DNA of 64,000 nucleotides from Croceivirga thetidis (GTDB lineage Bacteria; Bacteroidota; Bacteroidia; Flavobacteriales; Flavobacteriaceae), in assembly GCF_012272815.1 (NCBI RefSeq), contig NZ_JAAWWL010000002.1, positions 1,626,460 to 1,690,459 of the forward strand. Reading direction: 5' to 3'. The translations under genes and the position numbers were made by a program. Under the pieces are notes generated by a model. The model did no database searches. It worked only from the letters and a program-made list of their open reading frames with translations, and had not been told where the DNA came from. Shown here piece by piece: positions 27,703-35,156 of the stretch (its first letter is position 1; every line of letters starts with the position of its first letter).

Positions 27703-28578
27703 TTAAAGCACCCTTTTGATCCCTAGAAAATCATCTCGATATTCAGTTGGGGTGCATCCTTGGCTTTTTTTAAACATTCGATTAAAATTGGCCAGGTTAT
27801 TGAATCCGCAATCAAAGGCTATTTCCGAAATGCTATCATCCCGTTCAACTAGCCATCTTGAGGCATAACCAATCCTCACCTCATTGAGGTATTCCACAAA
27901 AGTTTTTCCTGTACTTTTCTTTATAAATCGGTTTAAGGAAACCTTACTCATATTAGTTAACTCAGCAACCTCAGCCAGTGATATTTTTCTTGCAAAATTA
28001 TTCTGAATATGATTATAAAACCTATCTAAACGTTGATCGTACTTTGAAGTACCGTTTTGATAGGATACAGTTAAAATTCGTTGATTACGCGATATTGCTA
28101 AATCATAAAGAATAGAGATGATTTCTAAAAAATAGTCAATACCTTCTATTTTGGATAATTTTTCAAGTCTTGGAATAATTCCTTTACATGTCTCCTCTGA
28201 AAAAACAATTCCATTCTTTGATCTTTCCAACATATCATTAATTGGTTTGAACAAGGTCTTTTGTAAAATGTTGGCATCAAATAAATCACTTCTAAACTGC
28301 AGGGTAATTTCATGAATACCTTTATTCGTACAATTATGCTGTTCCCAACAATGAGGTATATTGGCCCCAATCAAAACCAAATCTAGACTTGATATCTCTT
28401 CCATATTACTGCCCACTACCCTTCTTAGGCCATCTCCGCGATGAATAAAATTTAGTTCATACTCCGGATGAAAATGTATTGGGTAATCAAATTCATCTTT
28501 CACTCGGTCAAATACTAAAAAACTTTCGTGAGATCCTATCTGAATTAATTCTCTATGGGCTTTGATTGATCTATCCAT
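27703..28578 (-). CDS. AraC-family regulator of the mannan operon (copy 1)
   Basis: 291 residues from the ATG at 28578. The N-terminal cupin-like sensor has FDYPIHFHPEYELNFIHRG. The C-terminal domain has two helix-turn-helix units, LAEVAELTNMSKVSLNRFIKK and ISEIAFDCGFNNLANFNRMF. The protein is collinear with the second regulator at 33943-34818 and nearly identical in both recognition helices. It is divergent from the mannanase operon, with the shared operator motif 18 bases upstream of its start. It probably senses a mannan-derived sugar and activates the operon; ligand and sign of control are inferred. Confidence 0.88.
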   Translation of the reverse strand: MDRSIKAHRELIQIGSHESFLVFDRVKDEFDYPIHFHPEYELNFIHRGDGLRRVVGSNMEEISSLDLVLIGANIPHCWEQHNCTNKGIHEITLQFRSDLFDANILQKTLFKPINDMLERSKNGIVFSEETCKGIIPRLEKLSKIEGIDYFLEIISILYDLAISRNQRILTVSYQNGTSKYDQRLDRFYNHIQNNFARKISLAEVAELTNMSKVSLNRFIKKSTGKTFVEYLNEVRIGYASRWLVERDDSISEIAFDCGFNNLANFNRMFKKSQGCTPTEYRDDFLGIKRVL

Positions 28579-28591
28579 CAATAGTTATTTG

Positions 28592-28617
28592 TACGTCAAA
28601 ATGACAATATAGTACCA
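28592..28617 (+). promoter_or_regulatory. Operator motif, copy 1 (mannan operon)
   Basis: Contains CAAAATGACAA (28597-28607), one variable base, then ATAGTA (28609-28614). The 21-bp core matches copy 2 before susC at 19 of 21 positions, and a TAC five bases upstream is shared too. It is the best candidate site for the AraC paralogs. Confidence 0.6.
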
Positions 28618-28638
28618 GCAAATATTTATATTAAAAGA

Positions 28639-28646
28639 TACTTTTG
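28639..28646 (+). promoter_or_regulatory. -7 promoter box of the mannan operon
   Basis: TACTTTTG matches TAnnTTTG fully. It begins 21 bp after the operator motif, which covers the place of a -33 box; no TTG is present there. This fits an activator-dependent promoter. Confidence 0.5.
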
Positions 28647-28744
28647 AAATATTAAAATTTGAGCAAAAATTCAAAATTTCTACGAATATTTCTCAATTAT
28701 CGTAATAAATAAAATATTTAATTGAATTTAAAGCAATTTATAAA

Positions 28745-29893
28745 TTGAAAGGCTATATTCATTATTCATCTTTTGGAGCAAAAAGATTATATATTATAAT
28801 TATAATACTAATGAATATTTTATTTAGTTCATGTAAAAGTAGTCTGATAACCTCTTCCAAGACTATCGGTCTAAGCAATTCAAATGCTTCACCAGAAACC
28901 AAACATCTACAACAACGAATCAAAGAAATTGCGAAAAGTGGCTATGCCTTTGGCCACCAAGATGCAACTTCATATGGAATTGGATGGAAAAATGAAGGAG
29001 ACGTCTACCGAAGCGATGTAAATGATGTAGCAGGAGATTTTCCAGGAGTCTACGGTTTTGAATTGGGACATCTGGAACTAGGCCATGAACAAAATCTAGA
29101 CACGGTAAACTTCGATTTAATGTCAAAGCTCATTAAAAGAGCTCATGAAGAAGGAGGTTTGATTACCATAAGTTGGCATCCTAACAATCCTGTTTCGAAG
29201 AAAAGCGCTTGGAACACAAAAACCGCAGTTCCTTACATTTTAAAAGATGGCAATTTACACCCGCTATATAATGCTTGGTTATCGAAAATTGCTTCATTTT
29301 TCAAAAATTTGAAAACTGATGATGGTAAAATGATACCCGTTGTCTTTAGACCTTTTCATGAAATGAACGGTTCTTGGTTCTGGTGGGGTGCTGGTAACTG
29401 TACCCCTGATGAGTTTAAGCGTCTCTGGATAGAAACCCATGATATCTTATCCAAAAAGTTTGAAGTAAACAATCTTATTTATTGCTATTCAACAGACGCC
29501 ATAAAAAATGAAAAAGAATATCTGAAATACTACCCGGGTGATAACTATGTAGATGTTTTGGGTATTGACCTATATCAAAAAGGTAGTACCAATAAATATG
29601 TTGAACTCTTAAATAGTAATTTGAAAATGCTGTCTGCCATTGCAAAGTCTAAAAACAAACCGTACGCAATGACCGAAGGTGGTTACGAAACCTTGCCCGA
29701 AAAAGATTGGTGGACTCAAGTCTTTGACAGAAACCTTGCTGACAAGGGTATTGCTTGGGCTTTGGTCTGGAGAAATGCTTGGCCAAACCATTTCTACGCT
29801 CCCTTCATGGGTCAAATTAGCGGTGAAGACTTTGTAAAGTTTAAACAACTACCCAATGTTTTCTTTTTAAGTGATGTCAAAAAAATAAAATAA
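28745..29893 (+). CDS. GH26 beta-mannanase lipoprotein
   Basis: 382 residues from a TTG start, kept because it gives a proper signal peptide (KRLYIIIIILMNILFSSC, lipid Cys30); the ATG at 28811 would leave too short a signal. GH26 features are GHQDATSYGIGW, TISWHPNNPVS, the acid/base Glu206 in RPFHEMNGSWFWWG and the nucleophile Glu311 in YAMTEGGYE. It cuts beta-1,4-mannan, probably to mannobiose as in the Bacteroides fragilis ManA pathway. It is probably exposed on the surface or in the periplasm. It leads a four-gene operon. Confidence 0.9.
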   Translation: MKGYIHYSSFGAKRLYIIIIILMNILFSSCKSSLITSSKTIGLSNSNASPETKHLQQRIKEIAKSGYAFGHQDATSYGIGWKNEGDVYRSDVNDVAGDFPGVYGFELGHLELGHEQNLDTVNFDLMSKLIKRAHEEGGLITISWHPNNPVSKKSAWNTKTAVPYILKDGNLHPLYNAWLSKIASFFKNLKTDDGKMIPVVFRPFHEMNGSWFWWGAGNCTPDEFKRLWIETHDILSKKFEVNNLIYCYSTDAIKNEKEYLKYYPGDNYVDVLGIDLYQKGSTNKYVELLNSNLKMLSAIAKSKNKPYAMTEGGYETLPEKDWWTQVFDRNLADKGIAWALVWRNAWPNHFYAPFMGQISGEDFVKFKQLPNVFFLSDVKKIK

Positions 29894-29914
29894 AGATCCC
29901 AAATTATTTTTCGG

Positions 29915-31294
29915 ATGGATAAACTAAAACTTAAGGAAAAAATTGGATACGGGTTTGGAGATTTTGCCTCGAGCATGTTCTGGAAAATGTTCAGTGTCTA
30001 TCTTTTATTTTTCTATACGGATGTTTTTGGTATTTCAGCCGCGGTAGTTGGCACCATGTTTTTGATAACTAGAATTTTCGATGGCGTAAATGACCCCATT
30101 ATGGGAATCATTGCAGATAAAACAAAAACAAAATGGGGAAAATTCAGACCATACCTTTTATGGATGGCAATACCATTTGGGATATTAGGTGTTTTGACTT
30201 TTACCACTCCCGATTTTAGCACTTCAGGTAAAATCATCTACGCTTACGTTACTTATTGTCTAATGATGATTTTTTACACTACGGTTAATGTGCCTTATGC
30301 ATCATTAATGGGGGTAATGACATCTGACCTTAAAGACAGAACTTCTTTAGCAACCTTCAGGTTCATATTTGCATTTGCGGGAAGCATTTTTGTTCTGGCT
30401 TTGGCCGAGCCACTTGTCGAATTTCTTGGTGGAGAAAGCCCCCAAAAAGGTTGGCAATTGACCATGGCAGTTTTCGCTACAATCGCCACTTTACTTTTTT
30501 TTGGTACTTTTTCTTGGACCAAAGAACGGGTGCACCCACCCAAATCACAACAGACCAATTTAAGGGCAGATTTAAAAAACCTAGCTAAAAACAGGCCATG
30601 GTTTATCCTTTTAGGGGCAGGAATAAGTGCTTTGATCTTTAATTCGATTCGTGACGGTGCTACCATTTACTATTTCAAATATTTTTTTCAAAATCAAGAT
30701 GCATTTTCCCTTCCGTTTATGTCATCAACGATGACTTTCAGTGCACTGTACCTGGTATTAGGTCAAGCAGCAAATATTTTAGGCGTTGTACTGGCAAAAC
30801 CTATTTCAGATAAGATTGGTAAAAAGAAAACTTTTATCGCAGCAATGCTGACCGCAGCAAGTTTCAGCTGTGCATTCTTTTTTCTAACGGAAAACCAATT
30901 GCCGATTATCTTCATCTTTCAGTTTCTAATCAGCATATGTGCCGGTATCATATTTCCGTTACTGTGGTCAATGTATGCTGATATTGCAGATTTTTCTGAG
31001 TGGAAAACAGGTAGAAGGGCAACCGGGCTTATTTTTTCGTCCTCTTCAATGTCCCAAAAAATGGGGTGGACTCTGGGCGGAGCCTTAACAGGATGGATTC
31101 TTGCCTTTTATGGTTTCGAAGCGAATACAGAACAAACAGATGCGGCAATCAGAGGTATAAAGCAAATGATGAGTTTTCTACCGGCAATCGGGGCTTTACT
31201 TTCTGCTGGATTTTTGCTGTTTTATAATCTCAACGACGAATTCATAGATAAAATAAACAAAGACCTCATCAAGCAACGGAAGCTAGACCAATAA
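29915..31294 (+). CDS. GPH-family sugar:cation symporter
   Basis: 459 residues and about 12 transmembrane helices. The GPH/MelB signature is clear: KIGYGFGDFASSMFW, RIFDGVNDPIMGIIADKT with its cation-site acidic residues, GKFRPYLLW, and later MYADIADFSEWKTGRRATGLIFSS. Placed between mannanase and phosphorylase, it most likely carries mannobiose or mannosylglucose across the inner membrane with Na+ or H+. It starts 21 bases after the mannanase stop and ends two bases before the GH130 start. Confidence 0.9.
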   Translation: MDKLKLKEKIGYGFGDFASSMFWKMFSVYLLFFYTDVFGISAAVVGTMFLITRIFDGVNDPIMGIIADKTKTKWGKFRPYLLWMAIPFGILGVLTFTTPDFSTSGKIIYAYVTYCLMMIFYTTVNVPYASLMGVMTSDLKDRTSLATFRFIFAFAGSIFVLALAEPLVEFLGGESPQKGWQLTMAVFATIATLLFFGTFSWTKERVHPPKSQQTNLRADLKNLAKNRPWFILLGAGISALIFNSIRDGATIYYFKYFFQNQDAFSLPFMSSTMTFSALYLVLGQAANILGVVLAKPISDKIGKKKTFIAAMLTAASFSCAFFFLTENQLPIIFIFQFLISICAGIIFPLLWSMYADIADFSEWKTGRRATGLIFSSSSMSQKMGWTLGGALTGWILAFYGFEANTEQTDAAIRGIKQMMSFLPAIGALLSAGFLLFYNLNDEFIDKINKDLIKQRKLDQ

Positions 31295-31296
31295 CA

Positions 31297-32496
31297 ATGA
31301 AAAAAACAACCACACCTGCAATTCTAAACCATCCTCTCGAAAATATTGTAGAGGCACATCGAAACCTTATCGACAGAAAAAATATACCTCAAGCTCACCC
31401 GAGTGGACTTTTCACTAAATACAGATATCCTATTGTCACAGCAGAACATGCACCCCTAAATTGGCGATATGATTTAAACCCGGAAACCAATCCACATGGT
31501 CTCGAAAGAATTGGGATAAATGCTGCATTTAATCCAGGTGCGATTAAATGGAACGACAAATATGTGCTTTGTGTTCGAGTTGAAGGCAAGGACAGAAAAT
31601 CCTTTTTTGCCTTTGCCGAAAGTGAAAATGGAGTTGATAATTTCCGATTTTGGGATGCTCCTCTGATACTGCCCCAAAACGAAATACCAGATGTAAATGC
31701 ATACGACATGCGACTAACCTTGCATGAAGACGGATTTGTATACGGTATTTTCTGTACGGAGCGAAAAGACCCGAATGCCCCCGAGGGAGATACATCGGCA
31801 GCAATAGCAAATGCTGGGATTATTCGTTCAAAAGATTTAATGAATTGGGAAAGGCTTCCTGATTTAAAATCACCATCCAACCAACAACGAAATGTAACCA
31901 TTCATCCCGAATTTGTAGATGGTAAATATGCCCTATACACCAGGCCGCAAGACGGTTTCATCAGCACCGGAAAAGGAGGCGGTATCGGATTGGGATATGT
32001 TAAGGATATGAAGTTCCCTATTATTGAAGAAGAATTCATTATCAACCAAAAAGAATACCACACGGTTTATGAGCTTAAAAATGGTCAAGGGCCTTCGCCT
32101 ATTAAAACAGACGAAGGATGGCTGCATCTAGCACATGGTGTTCGAAATACTGCAGCAGGTCTTCGGTATGTATTGTACCTTTTCATTACAGATTTAAACG
32201 ACATACAAAAGGTAAAACACCAACCAGCAGGTTATTTTATGGCTCCCGATGAAACCGAAATCATAGGTGACGTCGGCAATGTTCTTTTTGCTAATGGCTG
32301 GATTGTTGATTCAGATGGAAAGGTCTTTATTTACTACGCATCTTCAGACACTAGAACACATGTGGCTACAACAACCCTTGATATTTTGGTGGATTATTGC
32401 ATCCATTCCCCAAAAGATAAATTTACGACATCGGGTTCGGTCAATAATATCATGCAATTAATTGACAAGAATTTGAAATTCGATAAATTACTATAA
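31297..32496 (+). CDS. GH130 4-O-beta-D-mannosyl-D-glucose phosphorylase
   Basis: 399 residues without a signal peptide, so cytoplasmic. GH130 subfamily 1 traits: NAAFNPGAIKWNDKYVLCVRVEG, the catalytic Asp137 in NAYDMRLTLHEDG, RNVTIHPEF, and QGPSPIKTDEGWLHLAHGV. The enzyme splits mannosyl-glucose with phosphate into mannose-1-phosphate and glucose. Presence of a cellobiose 2-epimerase gene with a one-base overlap (TAATG) strongly supports this specificity over other GH130 activities. No energy is spent on phosphorylating the mannose. Confidence 0.92.
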   Translation: MKKTTTPAILNHPLENIVEAHRNLIDRKNIPQAHPSGLFTKYRYPIVTAEHAPLNWRYDLNPETNPHGLERIGINAAFNPGAIKWNDKYVLCVRVEGKDRKSFFAFAESENGVDNFRFWDAPLILPQNEIPDVNAYDMRLTLHEDGFVYGIFCTERKDPNAPEGDTSAAIANAGIIRSKDLMNWERLPDLKSPSNQQRNVTIHPEFVDGKYALYTRPQDGFISTGKGGGIGLGYVKDMKFPIIEEEFIINQKEYHTVYELKNGQGPSPIKTDEGWLHLAHGVRNTAAGLRYVLYLFITDLNDIQKVKHQPAGYFMAPDETEIIGDVGNVLFANGWIVDSDGKVFIYYASSDTRTHVATTTLDILVDYCIHSPKDKFTTSGSVNNIMQLIDKNLKFDKLL

Positions 32497-33701
32497 TGTC
32501 CGGCTCCATTTCAATTAAAGAACTTGAAGGGCTTCGCTCAAGCTTGGAGAATGAACTCCAAAATGTGCTTCGCTATTGGAAAGACAACACGGTCGACTTT
32601 GAGAATGGAGGATTTTATGGTAAAATAGATAGCTCTAATCTTATTCATAAAAAAGCACCAAAAGGGATAATCCTGAATACCCGAATTTTATGGTCTTTTT
32701 GCAGGGCCAGTAATTTTTACAACCATAGGGAATTTGATTTTGAAATTGAAAGAGCATTCGGCTATTTAAATGAAAAGTTCAGAGATAATCTACATGGAGG
32801 TGTGTTTTGGGAAGTAGACTATGCGGGTATTCCTACCAATAAAAAAAAACAAGTCTATGCCCAAGCTTTTTGTTTGTATGCCCTGACTGAATATTACAAG
32901 TATTCAAAAAATCCAGAAGCATTCGCCTGGGCAAATGAAATTTTTGAGTTACTTGAAAAACATGCATACGACCGAAGGCTAGGGGGTTATTTTGAAGCTT
33001 TCTCAAGAACATGGGAAACACTTGAAGATGTTAGATTGAGCCAAAAAGATTTAAATGCCCCGAAAACCACGAATACCATACTACACGTGCTCGAAGCCTA
33101 CACCAATTTTTATGAGGTTTCGAATAAAGCCGAAGTAAAGCTAGCTTTAGAAAAATTAATTCAACTCTTCCATGAAAAGTTATTCAACAGCCAAAATCAT
33201 CTAAAGCTCTTTTTTACCAATGATTGGAAAAGCCTTTCTTCAGAGATCTCCTATGGCCATGATATTGAAGCTGCTTGGCTAGTTCTTCTGGCCTGCAAGG
33301 TCATTGCTAACGATAGGCTCTATCTAAAAACAAAAAGTCTTTTAAAAGACGTTTGTAAAACTTTCATTAATGAGGCATTGGACAATGAGTTTGGAGTAAT
33401 TAATTCAAAGAATTCAAGAACACAGCAAATTGACAGTGACCGTCATTGGTGGCCTCAAGCAGAAGCCATGGTAGGCCTCATTTATAACTGGAAATTAAAC
33501 CGGGTAACAAACGATTTCAAGATAGTACAACAAATCTGGCAGTTTACCGAAGACAACATCATTGACCATAAATTAGGTGAATGGTACTTTAGAGTAGACA
33601 GTTCCGGCAAACCATACGAATCTGAAAACAAGGTCGGACCTTGGAAATGCCCATATCATAATACTAGGGCTTTAATTGAGATTCTCGAGCTAGTTAAGTA
33701 A
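32496..33701 (+). CDS. cellobiose 2-epimerase (AGE family)
   Basis: 401 residues forming an (alpha/alpha)6 barrel. Active-site blocks: ILNTRILWSFCRA, YGHDIEAAWLV, DRHWWPQAEAMVG and KCPYHNTRALIE, with the two catalytic His of the family. It turns the reducing-end mannose of beta-1,4-mannobiose into glucose, making the substrate for the GH130 enzyme. Start overlaps the GH130 stop by one base. Last gene of the operon; no clear terminator before tRNA-Val. Confidence 0.92.
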   Translation: MSGSISIKELEGLRSSLENELQNVLRYWKDNTVDFENGGFYGKIDSSNLIHKKAPKGIILNTRILWSFCRASNFYNHREFDFEIERAFGYLNEKFRDNLHGGVFWEVDYAGIPTNKKKQVYAQAFCLYALTEYYKYSKNPEAFAWANEIFELLEKHAYDRRLGGYFEAFSRTWETLEDVRLSQKDLNAPKTTNTILHVLEAYTNFYEVSNKAEVKLALEKLIQLFHEKLFNSQNHLKLFFTNDWKSLSSEISYGHDIEAAWLVLLACKVIANDRLYLKTKSLLKDVCKTFINEALDNEFGVINSKNSRTQQIDSDRHWWPQAEAMVGLIYNWKLNRVTNDFKIVQQIWQFTEDNIIDHKLGEWYFRVDSSGKPYESENKVGPWKCPYHNTRALIEILELVK

Positions 33702-33765
33702 TAGAAAACTAGTGTTCAGAAAAGTTTTGAAGGAGCTAAAAGGCTAAATATTCAGTAGAAAATTG

Positions 33766-33840
33766 TGGAGTATACTGGATTCGAACCAGTGACCTCTGCC
33801 CTGTCAAGGCAGCGCTCTAAACCAACTGAGCTAATACTCC
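33766..33840 (-). tRNA. tRNA-Val (GAC)
   Basis: Minus-strand cloverleaf: acceptor GGAGTAT/ATACTCC, D-arm GCTC/GAGC, anticodon stem CTGCC/GGCAG with loop TTGACAG (anticodon GAC), T-arm CTGGTTCGAATCCAG. The discriminator is A and CCA is not encoded. It lies between the two arms of the mannan locus. Confidence 0.95.
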
Positions 33841-33942
33841 ATTGAAAAGTGCTGCAATATCGGAAAAATGTTCTCAAGTGCAATATGTTCTTGCTGCTAG
33901 ATTTCCACAAAAATCGTACTTAAAAAAGTGTTTTTAATTACG

Positions 33943-34818
33943 TTATTCAATATGCTTAAAACTAAAATACTTTTTTCGGTAGGCGCTAGGAGTAAGCTTT
34001 TTGAGTTCTTTAAATTTTCTATTGAAATTCGCCATGTTATTAAAACCACACATATAGGCCACTTCTGAAATACTATAATCCTTCGCCGCTAATAATCTTG
34101 AAGCGTTATCGATGCGCACCTCATTAAGGTATTCAATGAATGTATGGTTTGTGGTTTTTTTCATAAACCGGTTGAACGATACTTTGCTCATATTCAAAAG
34201 TTGGGCCACCTCGTCCAATGTGATTTTTTTAGCAAAGTTTTCTTGGATAAAATCGTAGAACAATTTGGTCTTATCACTATTCTCAAACTCATAAGATGGC
34301 AATTGTGCTGCCGAAAGTAACTTTTGCCCAGAAGTCTTTGAAAGATCGTACAGTATCGACAAGAGCTCTAAAAAATAATCGATACCGTCATACTCAGAAA
34401 CCTTTTTTAGTCTTGGGGCAATACGTTCAACCTCGTGTTTCTTAAATAAAATCCCATGTACGGAGCGCTGGAACATTTCTCGTAAAGGGCGCATTAGACT
34501 TCTTCTCAATAAGCTATCGCTGAAAAGGTCATTATGAAACTGAATGGTTACTTCAAGAACAGCATGATCACATTTGCTCATTTCCCAACCATGATAAACA
34601 TTGGGTCCGACCAGCACCAACTCAAAATCATCGATTTCCTCACTTGAGTACCCAATGGTACGCCTCATGCCTTTACCATTTTCTATAAAGTTCAGTTCCA
34701 TTTCCGGATGAAAATGAATAGGGTAATCAAAGGTATCACGTACCCGATTCATAACTAAGAAACTATCCTGGTCGGATAAAGAAGTTATCTCTCGCTGGTA
34801 TTTAAGGTTCTGATCCAA
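33943..34818 (-). CDS. AraC-family regulator of the susCD arm (copy 2)
   Basis: 291 residues from a TTG start. An upstream in-frame stop excludes a longer form, and the paralog aligns from its own residue 1, which supports the TTG. The sensor domain has FDYPIHFHPEMELNFIENG; the helix-turn-helix units are LDEVAQLLNMSKVSFNRFMKK and ISEVAYMCGFNNMANFNRKF. It is divergent from susC with the shared operator between. A reversed, weaker motif copy sits six bases from its start and could mediate autoregulation. Confidence 0.88.
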   Translation of the reverse strand: MDQNLKYQREITSLSDQDSFLVMNRVRDTFDYPIHFHPEMELNFIENGKGMRRTIGYSSEEIDDFELVLVGPNVYHGWEMSKCDHAVLEVTIQFHNDLFSDSLLRRSLMRPLREMFQRSVHGILFKKHEVERIAPRLKKVSEYDGIDYFLELLSILYDLSKTSGQKLLSAAQLPSYEFENSDKTKLFYDFIQENFAKKITLDEVAQLLNMSKVSFNRFMKKTTNHTFIEYLNEVRIDNASRLLAAKDYSISEVAYMCGFNNMANFNRKFKELKKLTPSAYRKKYFSFKHIE

Positions 34819-34824
34819 AAAATG

Positions 34825-34845
34825 TTATACTATTTTATCAATATT
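34825..34845 (-). promoter_or_regulatory. Operator-like motif, copy 3 (inverted, weak)
   Basis: Read on the minus strand, it matches the operator at 16 of 21 positions, including AAAATAGTAT. It abuts the TTG start of the second AraC gene, a position suited to repression of its own gene. Confidence 0.35.
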
Positions 34846-35030
34846 AAAAATATGTGAAATATTTTAATACCATCTTATGGTATAGTGTTCAAACAACCCC
34901 AAAATTTCAAATCCATAAAACAGGTGTAACACCTTATGAAACCTTCAAAATTTTAACAGTTTTGACATGCATGTACTAAAAAAGAACGAATCAAAATTTG
35001 GGTCTAAAAATGTTAAGAAAATTAGAATAA

Positions 35031-35056
35031 TACAACAAAATGACAAAATAGTATCA
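35031..35056 (+). promoter_or_regulatory. Operator motif, copy 2 (susCD)
   Basis: Contains CAAAATGACAA (35036-35046) and ATAGTA (35048-35053). It agrees with copy 1 at 19 of 21 core positions and in the upstream TAC. Confidence 0.6.
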
Positions 35057-35077
35057 TTTCTGTGGATTGGTAATGTA

Positions 35078-35085
35078 TAATTTTA
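35078..35085 (+). promoter_or_regulatory. -7-like box of the susCD operon
   Basis: TAATTTTA matches TAnnTTTG at all but the last base. It begins 21 bp after operator copy 2, the same distance as in the mannan operon, and 79 bases before the susC start. Confidence 0.45.
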
Positions 35086-35156
35086 CCTCTTAATCTCAGG
35101 GTATTGCATATATGTGCAACAACCGCCATTGAATAAAGTAACTAAACTTAAACAAA

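Larger units (their letters stand above)
34819..35156. promoter_or_regulatory. Divergent control region between AraC copy 2 and susC
   Basis: 338 non-coding bases. They hold the weak inverted operator copy (34825-34845), a perfect palindrome with arms ATACCAT/ATGGTAT (34867-34883), the strong operator copy and the susC -7 box. The stretch 34900-35020 shows nothing I can name. Confidence 0.5.

Noticed and set aside
30295..32127. Several minus-strand frames opposite the transporter and GH130 genes
   Set aside because: They are antisense shadows of well-supported genes with no recognisable domain.
33766..33840. tRNA-Val as an integration site for a mobile mannan island
   Set aside because: No integrase gene and no direct repeat of the tRNA 3' end could be seen within the locus.
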